64,000 nucleotides of DNA from positions 143,028-207,027 of the forward strand of contig NZ_LMSL01000002.1 in assembly GCF_001428405.1 (NCBI RefSeq), read 5' to 3'. The DNA is from Frateuria sp. Soil773. GTDB taxonomy: Bacteria > Pseudomonadota > Gammaproteobacteria > Xanthomonadales > Rhodanobacteraceae. Shown here piece after piece: positions 8,589-19,625 of this stretch. Position 1 is the stretch's first letter. The number at the start of each line of letters is the position of its first letter. Under the pieces are notes generated by a model. The model had not been told where the DNA came from. It ran no database searches and saw only the letters and a list, made by a program, of their open reading frames with translations. A program made the position numbers and the translations under genes.

Positions 8589-8758
8589 GGCACTTTCCTT
8601 GGACTGACGGGCGGCTTCCACGAGGGCGCCGGGCCGGCCGGAATGCGGCCGGCGGCCGGGCGACGCGCAGCATAGTGGTACGCCGCGGCTCTCGGGATGA
8701 TGCAGTTCCCGCAAACGCGAACGGCCTGCCCGCCAGGCACGGGTCCGGGTAGGGTGGC

Positions 8759-9610
8759 TCAACGCCCGGCGTGCGGACGCTGGCTCACCACGTGGTCGAG
8801 CACCCACACCACGAACGGCCCCCGGTCGTTCGAGAACACGTAGCGCGAGGCCGGGTCCTTGGACGGGTTCTCCATCTTCACGTCCGAGCTGTAGGCCTTG
8901 ACCACCAGCTCGTAGTCGTTGCCCTCGACGTAGTCGAAGCCCTGGATGCGTCCCTGCCACAGCTTCCACGGCCCGTCCTCGCTCTCGCGCACGCGGTAGC
9001 AGCGGCCCGAGCCGTCGGAATCGCACGGCACCGTGTACGGGCCGACCCATACCGTGCGGGTCACGCTGCGCCGGCCCGCGGGAATCGCCGCGACCGGCGC
9101 CGCGCCGCCATCGCGCAGGGCGGCCTCGACGACGACGCGGCGGTTCGGCGCCAGGCAGGCGACCAGCGCCTTGCCCTTCTCGTCCGGGCAGTCGGCCACC
9201 GGGTCGGCGGCGCCGCGGCCTTCGGTCCGGATCAGGCCGGCCGGCACGCCATGCGCCACCAGGTAGTCGCGCACCGCTTCGGCGCGCTGCCCGGAGAGCT
9301 TCCGGTTGGCCTGCTCGCTGCCGATCCGGTCGGTGTAGCCCACCAGCCGTACCGAGTCGACCTGCGGCGCGGCGCGCAACTGGCCGGCCAGCGCATCCAG
9401 CTCGGCATTGTCCGCGGATTTGAGCTGCGCCTTGCCGAACGCGAACAGCGCGTCGGCCGACAGGCTCTGCTTCTGCATGGGGGCGGCGCGAGCCGCGGCC
9501 GGTTCCGGCGCCGGCCGCGGCTCGGGCTGGACGGCCGCCTTGTGGCAGCCGGCCAATGCCAGGGCGACGGCCCCACCGAAAAGACAGACGTACGGACGGA
9601 CGGTTTGCAT
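8759..9610 (-). CDS. OmpA-family lipoprotein with C-terminal DUF4377-like domain
   Basis: A 283-residue lipoprotein (lipobox LAGC, Cys22). Residues about 45-165 form an OmpA peptidoglycan-binding domain very similar to the neighbour at 8088-8588, with the same GYTDRIG, ADCPDEKG and NRRV motifs. It then carries about 110 extra residues including a CDSDGSGRCYRVRESEDGPWKLW segment (two Cys) and GFDYVEGNDYELVVK, a pattern I associate with DUF4377, found in META/HslJ-like heat-shock lipoproteins. The pair looks like a tandem duplication with gain or loss of the extra domain. Confidence 0.86.
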   Translation of the reverse strand: MQTVRPYVCLFGGAVALALAGCHKAAVQPEPRPAPEPAAARAAPMQKQSLSADALFAFGKAQLKSADNAELDALAGQLRAAPQVDSVRLVGYTDRIGSEQANRKLSGQRAEAVRDYLVAHGVPAGLIRTEGRGAADPVADCPDEKGKALVACLAPNRRVVVEAALRDGGAAPVAAIPAGRRSVTRTVWVGPYTVPCDSDGSGRCYRVRESEDGPWKLWQGRIQGFDYVEGNDYELVVKAYSSDVKMENPSKDPASRYVFSNDRGPFVVWVLDHVVSQRPHAGR

Positions 9611-9760
9611 GGCCCTCTCCTTGTGTCTCGACGGCTGGCGCCTCCCTGCCCGTGGCAGGCATCGCGCCGCCGTCGCCGCCATCGCCGGATCCCCCGTCCC
9701 GCGCAGGATAGTGACTGGACGCCGCGCCGGGTATAGCGCAGGTGAAGAAGCCGTGTCCCA

Positions 9761-9790
9761 AGAAAAAACCCCGCCGGGGCGGGGTTTTCT
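9761..9790 (-). terminator. Intrinsic terminator of aceE
   Basis: On the minus strand an A-tract, a GC-rich stem (9769-9775 with 9778-9784, or a shorter stem with a 6-nt loop) and a run of six Ts follow aceE by about 25 nt. This is a textbook intrinsic terminator. Confidence 0.88.
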
Positions 9791-9814
9791 CGTGGCGCCC
9801 TGACGGCGGCGGAC

Positions 9815-12535
9815 TTACCGGGTCATCGGGTTGGGCCGTTCCGGGTCGAGCTTGTACTCCTTGATCGCCCGGCTGACGTCCTTGGCGTTGACCTTGCCTT
9901 CCTTCGCCAGCGCGGCCAGCGCCGCGTGCGCGATCCAGTAACGGTCCACCTCGAAGAAATCGCGCAGATGGGCGCGAGTGTCCGAACGGCCGAAGCCGTC
10001 GGTGCCCAGCACGGTGTAGTGCATGCCGTCGGGCAGGAAGGCGCGGATCTGGTCGGCGTACTCGCGCACGTAGTCGGTGGCGGCGACCGCCGGGCCGGCG
10101 CGGCCCTGCAGCAGGCCGGTGACGTACGGCACCCGCTGCTCGGCTTCCGGATGCAGGCGGTTCCAGCGCTCGGCGTCGAAGCCGTCGCGGCGCAGCTCGA
10201 CGAAGCTGGGGCAGGACCAGATGTCGGACTTCACGCCGAAGTCCTTCTCCAGCAGCTCGGCCGCCGCGATCACCTCGCGCAGGATCGTGCCCGAGCCAAG
10301 CAACTGCACGCACGGCGCCGTTGCCTTGCTCTTGCCTTTAGCCGAATCCCGAATCCCCAATCCCGAATCCCGGAACAGGTACATCCCCTTGATGATGCCT
10401 TCCTCGCTGCCCTTGGGCAGGTCCGGATGGCTGTAGTTCTCGTTCATCACGGTGATGTAGTAGTACACGTCCTCCTGCTCCTGCATCATCCGGCGGGTGC
10501 CGTCCTGCAGGATCACCGCCACCTCGTAGGAGAAGGTCGGGTCGTACGACTTCACGTTCGGGATCGCACCGGCCATCAGGTGCGAATGGCCGTCCTCGTG
10601 CTGCAGGCCCTCGCCGTTGAGCGTGGTGCGGCCGGAGGTGCCGCCGATCAGGAAGCCGCGCGCGCGCATGTCGCCGGCGGCCCAGCACAGGTCGCCGATG
10701 CGCTGGAAGCCGAACATCGAGTAGTAGATGAAGAACGGCAGCATCGCCTGGTTGCTGATGCTGTAGCTGGTCGCCGCGGCCATCCACGAGGCCATGCCGC
10801 CGGCCTCGCTGATGCCCTGCTGCAGCACCTGGCCCTTCTGGTCCTCGCGGTAGTACAGCAACTGGTCGGCGTCCTGCGGGCGGTACTTCTGGCCGAACGG
10901 CGCGTAGATGCCGATCTGGCGGAACATGCCTTCCATGCCGAAGGTGCGCGCCTCGTCGGCGACGATCGGCACCACGCGGTCGCCGATCTGCTTGTCGCGC
11001 AGCAGCAGGTTCATGCCGCGCACCAGCGCCATGGTGGTGCTGATCTCGCGGTCGCCGGTGCCCTTGGTGATCTGCTCGAACGCGGCCAGTTCCGGCGCCT
11101 TCAGCGTCGCCTCGGCCTTGCGCCGGCGCTGCGGCAGCGCGCCGCCGAGCGCCTTGCGGCGCTCGAGCATGTACTGCACTTCCGGCGAGTCCTTGCCCGG
11201 GTGGTAGTACGGCACGTCCTTCAGGCGGTCGTCGCCGATCGGGATCTGGAAGCGGTCGCGGAAGTGGCGCACCGCTTCCTCGTCCAGCTTCTTCTGCTGG
11301 TGGGTCGGGTTCTGCGACTCGCCGGCCGCGCCCATGCCGTAGCCCTTCACCGTCTTGGCCAGGATCACCGTGGGCATGCCCTTGGTGTTCACCGCCGCGT
11401 TGTAGGCCGCATAGACCTTGTGCGGGTCGTGGCCGCCGCGGTTCAGGCGCCAGATGTCGTCGTCGCTGAGGTTGGCGACCATCTCGCGCGTCTGCGGGTA
11501 CTTGCCGAAGAAATGCTCGCGCGTGTACGCGCCGCCGAACGCCTTGCAGGCCTGGTACTCGCCGTCGACGGTTTCCATCATCAGCTTGCGCAGCACGCCG
11601 TCCTTGTCGCGCGCCAGGAGCGGATCCCAGTAGCTGCCCCAGACCACCTTGATCGCGTTCCAGCCGGCGCCGCGGAACACGCCTTCCAGTTCCTGGATGA
11701 TCTTGCCGTTGCCGCGCACCGGGCCGTCCAGGCGCTGCAGGTTGCAGTTGATGACGAAGATCAGGTTGTCCAGGCCCTCGCGGCCGGCCAGCGAGATCGC
11801 GCCCAGCGACTCCGGCTCGTCCGTCTCGCCGTCGCCCATGAAGCACCAGACCTTGCGGTCGCTCTTGGGCACCAGCCCGCGGTGCTCCAGGTACTTCCAG
11901 AACTGCGCCTGGTAGATCGCCTGGATCGGACCCAGGCCCATCGACACGGTAGGCACCTGCCAGTAGTCCGGCATCAGCCACGGGTGCGGGTAGGAGGACA
12001 GGCCGCGGCCCTTGCCGGCCACCTCCATGCGGAACAGGTCCAGTTGCTCCTCGCTGATGCGTCCTTCCAGGAAGGAGCGAGCGTAGATGCCCGGGCTGGA
12101 ATGGCCCTGGTGGAACACCAGGTCGCCCGGATGCTCGGCGCTGGGCGCGCGCCAGAAATGGTTGAAGCCGACGTCGTACAGCGTCGCGCTGGAGGCGAAG
12201 CTGGCGATGTGGCCGCCCAGCTCGCCAGGCTTGCGGTTGGCGCGCACCACCATCGCCATCGCGTTCCAGCGGATCAGCGTGCGGATGCGCCACTCCATCG
12301 CCGCGTCGCCCGGGCTCTTCGCCTCCAGGTTCGGCGGGATGGTGTTGACGTATTCGGTGGTCGGGTTGAACGGCAGGTGGCCGCCGGCGCGCCGGGTCGA
12401 GTCGACCATCCGCTCCAGCAGGTAGTGCGCGCGCTCGGTGCCGTCGTGGTTGATGACGGCGTCGAGCGACTCGACCCACTCCTGGGTTTCGGTAGGGTCG
12501 ATGTCCTGGTGGAGGATGTCGTCGAGCTGATCCAT
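9815..12535 (-). CDS. aceE: Pyruvate dehydrogenase E1 component, homodimeric type
   Basis: Thiamine-diphosphate-dependent E1 of the pyruvate dehydrogenase complex, decarboxylating pyruvate and acetylating the E2 lipoyl group. The 906-residue length fits the homodimeric AceE family (E. coli 887). The ThDP motif GDGETDEPES with the downstream NLQRLDGPVRGN is present, as is the HGHSSPG-like loop GHSSPGIYAR. GGAGA lies upstream of the ATG at 12535. E2 and E3 genes are not adjacent. Odd feature: near residues 720-740 an insert RDSGLGIRDSAKGKSKATAP, absent from the E. coli sequence as I recall it, is encoded in part by a heptamer DNA repeat (10342-10372). Confidence 0.97.
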   Translation of the reverse strand: MDQLDDILHQDIDPTETQEWVESLDAVINHDGTERAHYLLERMVDSTRRAGGHLPFNPTTEYVNTIPPNLEAKSPGDAAMEWRIRTLIRWNAMAMVVRANRKPGELGGHIASFASSATLYDVGFNHFWRAPSAEHPGDLVFHQGHSSPGIYARSFLEGRISEEQLDLFRMEVAGKGRGLSSYPHPWLMPDYWQVPTVSMGLGPIQAIYQAQFWKYLEHRGLVPKSDRKVWCFMGDGETDEPESLGAISLAGREGLDNLIFVINCNLQRLDGPVRGNGKIIQELEGVFRGAGWNAIKVVWGSYWDPLLARDKDGVLRKLMMETVDGEYQACKAFGGAYTREHFFGKYPQTREMVANLSDDDIWRLNRGGHDPHKVYAAYNAAVNTKGMPTVILAKTVKGYGMGAAGESQNPTHQQKKLDEEAVRHFRDRFQIPIGDDRLKDVPYYHPGKDSPEVQYMLERRKALGGALPQRRRKAEATLKAPELAAFEQITKGTGDREISTTMALVRGMNLLLRDKQIGDRVVPIVADEARTFGMEGMFRQIGIYAPFGQKYRPQDADQLLYYREDQKGQVLQQGISEAGGMASWMAAATSYSISNQAMLPFFIYYSMFGFQRIGDLCWAAGDMRARGFLIGGTSGRTTLNGEGLQHEDGHSHLMAGAIPNVKSYDPTFSYEVAVILQDGTRRMMQEQEDVYYYITVMNENYSHPDLPKGSEEGIIKGMYLFRDSGLGIRDSAKGKSKATAPCVQLLGSGTILREVIAAAELLEKDFGVKSDIWSCPSFVELRRDGFDAERWNRLHPEAEQRVPYVTGLLQGRAGPAVAATDYVREYADQIRAFLPDGMHYTVLGTDGFGRSDTRAHLRDFFEVDRYWIAHAALAALAKEGKVNAKDVSRAIKEYKLDPERPNPMTR
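10342..10372 (-). repeat. GGGATTN heptamer repeat inside aceE
   Basis: On the minus strand this reads as four consecutive 7-mers, GGGATTC, GGGATTG, GGGATTC, GGGATTC, plus flanking GG. Similar heptamer strings are familiar as intergenic repeats in Xanthomonadales genomes. Here it lies in frame within the aceE coding sequence and encodes RDSGLGIRDS. Confidence 0.8.
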
Positions 12536-12771
12536 GAAGATTCTCCGCAGCGCCGGGCGCCGGCTTGAAGTGGATACGCGTCGCCGGGGAATGCGACGGG
12601 ACCGGGTTCGTCGGCCGGCCGGACCGGGCTCCCGGGCGGCGGCCCGGCATGGAGCGGGGCGGCTGGCCCGGGCGACGAGCTTATTCGCCCGATTCTAGCC
12701 GCCACGCGCCGCCGCCGCCATTGGACGGCCCCGTGCGCCGGCGCATGGAGCCCCGGAGGACCGGCGGCGCG

Positions 12772-15063
<2,292 letters not shown>

Positions 15064-15167
15064 GGGATCGCTTGAAAGTGGTTGGGAACGGGCCGGAAAG
15101 GCGAAGCGGCATGTTAGCACCGGGCCCCGCGCCACCGAACCGCCGACGGCACGGCTGCGACAGTCTG

Positions 15168-16442
15168 CTACAGGCTCAGCGACAGCTCGTCGGCCTGCAC
15201 CTTGCCCATGTGGATGCGGTTGACGAACAGCGAGAACGCCAGCTTGCCGGCCAGCCCGTGCACGTGCTGCATCCACGGCGGCAGCCAGCGCGGCGGCTGG
15301 ATCGCGCCGGAGGCGAAATGCGGCTCCAGGCTGATCACGTCGTGCAGGGCCAGCTTGCCGGCGAACAGGTGGCGCAGCAGGTCCATCCGCCGCTGCTTCA
15401 GCGCCCAGCGGAAGAAGGTGTGCACCGCGAGCAGGCCGGACAGGTAGACGTTGTCCTTGGCGAACGCCGCGCCGCCGGTCAGCGGCACCCCGCGGAACAC
15501 CCGCTGCGCCGAGTGGAAGCTGTCCGCCCCGGTCTGCCCGCGGTCGCGGAAGAACCGGTACACCTCGACGAAGTCGGCGCCACCGAGCGCCATGTCGATC
15601 GCCAGGATGCGCAGGCTGATGCGCTTGAGCCGGGCGATGTCGATCGCGCCGGACATCAGCTCGGCGAACACCGCCAGCCCCTCCTGGGTGGCGGTGACCC
15701 GCGGCGAGGTGCGCGCCAGCGAGGCCAGCAGCGGCTGCGCGCGGCCGTTCAGCGCGGTCAGCGAGTGCACGAAGGCCTCGTGCGCGAGCAACTGGTGGCG
15801 ATCGTATTCGCTGAACGAGGTGCCGCCGCGCAGGCGGATGCGGGTGGCGCCGGCGGCGGCCTTGGCGGTCAGCTCGGGGTCCACTTCCACGCTGATCACG
15901 CCGGTGCCGAAGAAGGCGTCCAGCGTCTTGCCCAGGTCGGTGCGCAGGGTCTCGGCGGAGATGTCCACGCTGACGTCGTCGGCGAGCAGGTCGGCGCCCA
16001 GCTCGTCGGACAGCTCGACGAAGTAGCGCGCCGCGTCGAGGTTGCTGCGGCTGCTGCCGGGGATCGGGTCGCCCGGCCGGCCGTACAGCACGATCGACGG
16101 CGCGGTGACGCCGGCCGTGCCGACCGCCTCCAGCATCTCCGCGGCGATCCGCCACGATTCGGCGGTGCGGCACAGGTACTCGCCCAGCGGGTCGTCGTGC
16201 CCGGCCTCGCGCTCGATCGCCGCCAGCTCGGCGCGGGTGGCGGACAGGTCCGGCCGCACGTAGCCCACCTCCGGCAGGGTGAACCGACCCTGGGCATAGG
16301 CCGCGATCATGCGGTCCTCCAGCGAGGCCGGCCACGCCACCGTGGGCAGGATGTTGATGCCGCGCGCCGCCGCCAGCAGGCGCTGGTCGAGCGCGGCGTA
16401 GCGTTGCAGTCCGGGCGCCACGGCAGCCGGAGGCGCGCTCAT
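15168..16442 (-). CDS. DUF1704 'QEGLA' zinc-metallopeptidase-like protein
   Basis: A 424-residue cytoplasmic protein of the family annotated as flavohemoglobin expression-modulating QEGLA motif proteins (DUF1704). The signature is intact: a metallopeptidase-type HEAFVH helix, then QEGLAVFAE about 35 residues later, giving likely zinc ligands His, His and Glu. The eukaryotic relatives are the MATCAP tubulin carboxypeptidases, so a peptidase role is plausible; the bacterial substrate is unknown. The ATG at 16442 overlaps the TGA of the upstream bPH membrane protein (ATGA), with a GGAG site 10 nt before it. The two are probably translated together. Confidence 0.9.
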   Translation of the reverse strand: MSAPPAAVAPGLQRYAALDQRLLAAARGINILPTVAWPASLEDRMIAAYAQGRFTLPEVGYVRPDLSATRAELAAIEREAGHDDPLGEYLCRTAESWRIAAEMLEAVGTAGVTAPSIVLYGRPGDPIPGSSRSNLDAARYFVELSDELGADLLADDVSVDISAETLRTDLGKTLDAFFGTGVISVEVDPELTAKAAAGATRIRLRGGTSFSEYDRHQLLAHEAFVHSLTALNGRAQPLLASLARTSPRVTATQEGLAVFAELMSGAIDIARLKRISLRILAIDMALGGADFVEVYRFFRDRGQTGADSFHSAQRVFRGVPLTGGAAFAKDNVYLSGLLAVHTFFRWALKQRRMDLLRHLFAGKLALHDVISLEPHFASGAIQPPRWLPPWMQHVHGLAGKLAFSLFVNRIHMGKVQADELSLSL

Positions 16443-16927
16443 CGGTCGACTCCGCGTAAGGCTTCTACCCGCTTGGTTAACGCGGTCGCCACCGGGTCGG
16501 GCCGGAACGCGGCGAATAAATGAAACGAGGCAACCGGCATGAAGGTGAAATTGCTACCGAAGCGCGATGGCCTGCGCAGCATCACCGTAACCCGCCTCGG
16601 ACTGGTCGAGCTAGTGGCCGTGACGTTCACCACGTCCAGCAAAGGGATACGGCACTGCGCGCTGCGATTCCTCACCATCAGCCAGTCACCCTCCAGCCAG
16701 ACCTCGTCCATCAGGTCGAAGATCAAGTAGCGGAATAGCACATAGCCAAAACCGGCCATCAGCAGCGGAATCAGCACGGCCATACCATCAGGCCGCTCTC
16801 CGCCGAACTTGTCCGGTTGTACCCAGTTCCATATCAAAAAAACCAGGAACAACGAAAGGAAGCCAAACCACAGCATCGGAGAGGTTCGTTTGTAGAACCT
16901 TGTCAACGACGACGACAACCTCTGCAT
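16439..16927 (-). CDS. Small membrane protein with PH-like (bPH) domain
   Basis: A 162-residue protein with two transmembrane helices (about 19-36 and 49-70) followed by a soluble domain whose strand pattern (EVWLEGDWLMVRNRSAQ, then RIPLLDVVNV) resembles bacterial PH domains. GGGGAG lies upstream of the ATG at 16927. Its stop overlaps the start of the DUF1704 gene by four bases. The coding region is visibly richer in A/T than its neighbours, with rarer codons, which may mean recent acquisition or low expression. I do not recognise a named family; the pairing with a metallopeptidase-like protein suggests a membrane anchor or regulator for it. Confidence 0.78.
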   Translation of the reverse strand: MQRLSSSLTRFYKRTSPMLWFGFLSLFLVFLIWNWVQPDKFGGERPDGMAVLIPLLMAGFGYVLFRYLIFDLMDEVWLEGDWLMVRNRSAQCRIPLLDVVNVTATSSTSPRRVTVMLRRPSRFGSNFTFMPVASFHLFAAFRPDPVATALTKRVEALRGVDR

Positions 16928-16989
16928 GCCTGTGCTCCCCACCGATGGCCAATCTCGGCGTATCTGAAACCGGATGTCCTTGCCGCTTA

Positions 16990-18045
16990 TCAATCCCGCT
17001 CGCGCTGGCCGCGGTGGCCGTGCGGCCGCTCGCTCGGGCGGCCGCCGCGCTGGCGGCGCAGGCGCGCCTCCAGGGTGGCGGCCTGGTCCTCGCGCTCGTC
17101 GCGCAGCTTCAGGTAGTTGCGCCAGCGCTCGGCGGCCAGTTCGCCGCTGTCCAGCGCCTCCTGCACCGCGCAGCCCGGCTCGCTGCCGTGGCCGCAGTCG
17201 GCGAAGCGGCACCGCTCGGCCAGCGCCTCGATGTCGGCGAACAGGTCGAGGTTCTCCTCGCCGGTGAGCTTCAGCTCGCGCATGCCGGGGGTGTCGATCA
17301 GGCAGCCGCCGCTGGGCAGTTGCAGCAGGGCGCGGTGGGTGGTGGTGTGGCGGCCGCGGCTGTCGCTGCCGCGCACCTCGCCGGTAGCCATGCGCTCGGT
17401 GCCGAGCAGGGTGTTGGTGAGGGTGGACTTGCCCGCGCCGGAGGAGCCGACCAGCACCGCGCTGTCGCCCGGCTGCAGGTAGGGCGCCAGCAGGGCCGCG
17501 CTGGCCGGGTCCTTGCCGTTGATCGCATGGATCGGCGTGCTCGCCGGCAGCCGCCCGCGCAGGGCCGCCAGCACGGCGCCGGCATCGTCGCGGGTGTCGA
17601 GCTTGCTCAGCAGCACCACCGGCTGCGCGCCGGAATCCTCGATCAGGCTGAGGTAGCGCTCGATCCGCGCCGGGTTGAAGTCGCCGTCCAGCCCGGTCAG
17701 CACCAGCACGTAGTCGATGTTGGTGGCGATCAACTGGCGCTCGTAGCGCTCGCCGGCGGCCGCGCGCGACAGCACGCTGCGCCGTGGCAACACCTGGACG
17801 ATGTGCGGCGGCTTGCCTTCCTCCAGTTCGACGAAATCGCCCACCGCCGGCCGCGCGGCCGGGTCCAGCCCGCGCTTGAGGAAGCGCCCGTCCGGCTGCG
17901 CGCCGAACAGTTGTTCGCCGTCGTGCAGCTCGTAGCCGGCGCGGTGCTGCGCCACCACCCGGGCCAGCCGGCGCCCGCCGGCCGGCAGCGCGTCGCCGCG
18001 CCAGCCGATGCGGCGCAGGCGTTCGATCGTTTCGGCATCGCTCAT
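16990..18045 (-). CDS. rsgA: Ribosome small-subunit-dependent GTPase A
   Basis: Circularly permuted GTPase that checks maturation of the 30S subunit. The 351-residue protein has an N-terminal OB fold, then the GTPase motifs in permuted order: G4 SKLD, G1 GSSGAGKST and G3 DTPGM, then the zinc finger CRFADCGHGSEPGC (Cys/Cys/His/Cys). The basic Arg/His-rich tail is typical. I chose the ATG at 18045 (MSDAETIERLRR); an ATG 27 codons upstream adds a low-complexity stretch. The small membrane gene follows after 62 nt. Confidence 0.96.
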   Translation of the reverse strand: MSDAETIERLRRIGWRGDALPAGGRRLARVVAQHRAGYELHDGEQLFGAQPDGRFLKRGLDPAARPAVGDFVELEEGKPPHIVQVLPRRSVLSRAAAGERYERQLIATNIDYVLVLTGLDGDFNPARIERYLSLIEDSGAQPVVLLSKLDTRDDAGAVLAALRGRLPASTPIHAINGKDPASAALLAPYLQPGDSAVLVGSSGAGKSTLTNTLLGTERMATGEVRGSDSRGRHTTTHRALLQLPSGGCLIDTPGMRELKLTGEENLDLFADIEALAERCRFADCGHGSEPGCAVQEALDSGELAAERWRNYLKLRDEREDQAATLEARLRRQRGGRPSERPHGHRGQRERD

Positions 18046-18208
18046 GGATGGCTTCGGTGGCGTGGCTCGGCCGATTATGCCCTGCCCGCGGCCCTGCCCG
18101 TAAAGGCCCGCCGCCGGCCATGCCACGGGCGCCGCCGCGCTGCTAGCATGCGGCGCTACCGGTGGCCGGCTGCGGCCCGGCCGGCTTTTCCATTCCGAGG
18201 AACCAGCG

Positions 18209-19456
18209 TTGGCTTCGATCAGACCCAGTGCGCACCTGGCGGACGTGCGTTACGAGATCCGCGGTGCGTTGACCCGCCGCGCGCGCGAGCTGGAGGCCGC
18301 CGGCCTCGACATCATCAAGCTCAACATCGGCAATCCCGGCCGCTACGGCTTCGAGACCCCGGCGCACCTGCGCGAGGCGGTCGCCGCCAACCTGCACGAC
18401 AGCGAGGCCTACGGCCACGAACAGGGCATGGAGGCGGCGCGCGAGGCGATCGCCGCGCAGCAGCGCGCCCGCGGCGCGCGCCACGTGGAGGTCGAGCGCA
18501 TCTTCGTCGGCAACGGCGTCAGCGAGCTGATCGACCTGAGCCTGCGCGCGCTGCTGCAGCCGGGCGACGAGGTGCTGCTGCCCAGCCCCGACTACCCGCT
18601 GTGGAGCGCCGCCACCATCCTCAACGACGGCGTGCCGCGCTATTACCGCTGCCTCGCCGAGCACGGCCACCTGCCCGACCCGGACGAGATCGAGGCGCTG
18701 GTCACCCCGCGCACCCGCGCCCTGGTGCTGATCAACCCGAACAACCCGACCGGCGCGGTGTACCCGCGCGCGCTGCTGGAACGGCTGGCCGCGATCGCCG
18801 CGCGCCACCGCCTGCTGCTGCTCAGCGACGAGATCTACGACGAGATCCTCTACGACGGCACGCCGTTCCAGCCGCTGGCCGAGGTGGCCGGCGAGCTGCC
18901 GTGCATCAGCTTCGGCGGCCTGTCCAAGGTGCATCGCGCCTGCGGCTACCGGGTCGGCTGGATGAGCCTGTCCGGCGATCCGGCGCGCAGCGCGGAGTAC
19001 CGCGACGCCCTGCAACTGCTGGCCGCGCTGCGGCTGTGCGCGAACGTGACCGCGCAGTGGGCGGTGCAGCCGGCCTTGCAGGGCGCGCCCACGATCGGCG
19101 CGCTGATCGCGCCCGGCGGCCGCCTGCACGAGGCGCGCCGCGCCGTCGCCGAGGGCGTCGCCGCCAGCGCCTACCTGGACCTGGTGGTGCCCGGCGGCGC
19201 GCTGTACGCGTTCCCTTCCGTGCGCGCCGACCGGCTCGCCGGCTTCGACGACAACGCCTTCGCCCTGCGACTGCTCGAGGAGGAATCGGTGCTGGTGGTG
19301 CCGGGCTCCAGCTTCAACGTGCCCGCCAGCCGCCATTTCCGGCTGACCCTGCTGCCGCCGCCGGCCCAGCTCGCCGAGGTATTCGTGCGGATCGAGCGCA
19401 CGCTCGCGCGGATGGCCGCCGGGCAGCAGGCACGCCCCGTCGCCGCCCACGCCTGA
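18209..19456 (+). CDS. AlaA-type pyridoxal-phosphate aminotransferase
   Basis: Fold-type I aminotransferase of 415 residues, closest in pattern to alanine-synthesising AlaA (glutamate-pyruvate aminotransferase). Seen: the N-terminal substrate loop LNIGNPGRYGF, the INPNNPTG motif (residues 175-182), SDEIYDEI (the Asp that contacts PLP N1) and the Schiff-base Lys240 in FGGLSKVHRACGYRVGW. The start is a TTG at 18209 with AGGA about 10 nt upstream; no ATG lies near enough to give a full N-terminus. A repeat element follows the stop. Confidence 0.9.
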   Translation: MASIRPSAHLADVRYEIRGALTRRARELEAAGLDIIKLNIGNPGRYGFETPAHLREAVAANLHDSEAYGHEQGMEAAREAIAAQQRARGARHVEVERIFVGNGVSELIDLSLRALLQPGDEVLLPSPDYPLWSAATILNDGVPRYYRCLAEHGHLPDPDEIEALVTPRTRALVLINPNNPTGAVYPRALLERLAAIAARHRLLLLSDEIYDEILYDGTPFQPLAEVAGELPCISFGGLSKVHRACGYRVGWMSLSGDPARSAEYRDALQLLAALRLCANVTAQWAVQPALQGAPTIGALIAPGGRLHEARRAVAEGVAASAYLDLVVPGGALYAFPSVRADRLAGFDDNAFALRLLEEESVLVVPGSSFNVPASRHFRLTLLPPPAQLAEVFVRIERTLARMAAGQQARPVAAHA

Positions 19457-19472
19457 GGAAGCTCTGATTTTG

Positions 19473-19577
19473 TCCGTCATCCCAGCCCAGGCTGGGATCC
19501 AGTGCCTCCAGACCATTGAATGGACGACCAGCCCTTCGGCTGTTGAAAAGCGCCTCCTGCTTGCGCAGGAGTGACGA
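19473..19577. repeat. MITE-like repeat, copy 1 (degenerate)
   Basis: Contains the family's internal dyads: an ATCCCAGCC/GGCTGGGAT inverted repeat (19480-19499), the GTTGAAAAGCGCCTC motif (19542-19556) and a CTCCTGC/GCAGGAG hairpin followed by TGACGAA. Its ends are less conserved than in copies 2-4. Confidence 0.7.
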
Positions 19578-19625
19578 ACAAAGATCCAGTTATTCAGACC
19601 ATCCCTGAGAGCCCCGGAGCCGCCG

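Noticed and set aside
9926-12568. An 880-codon plus-strand open frame opposite aceE
   Set aside because: It mirrors aceE codon by codon, is rich in Ala/Val/His/Arg as expected for antisense frames at 70% GC, has no family-like motif, and aceE is certain.
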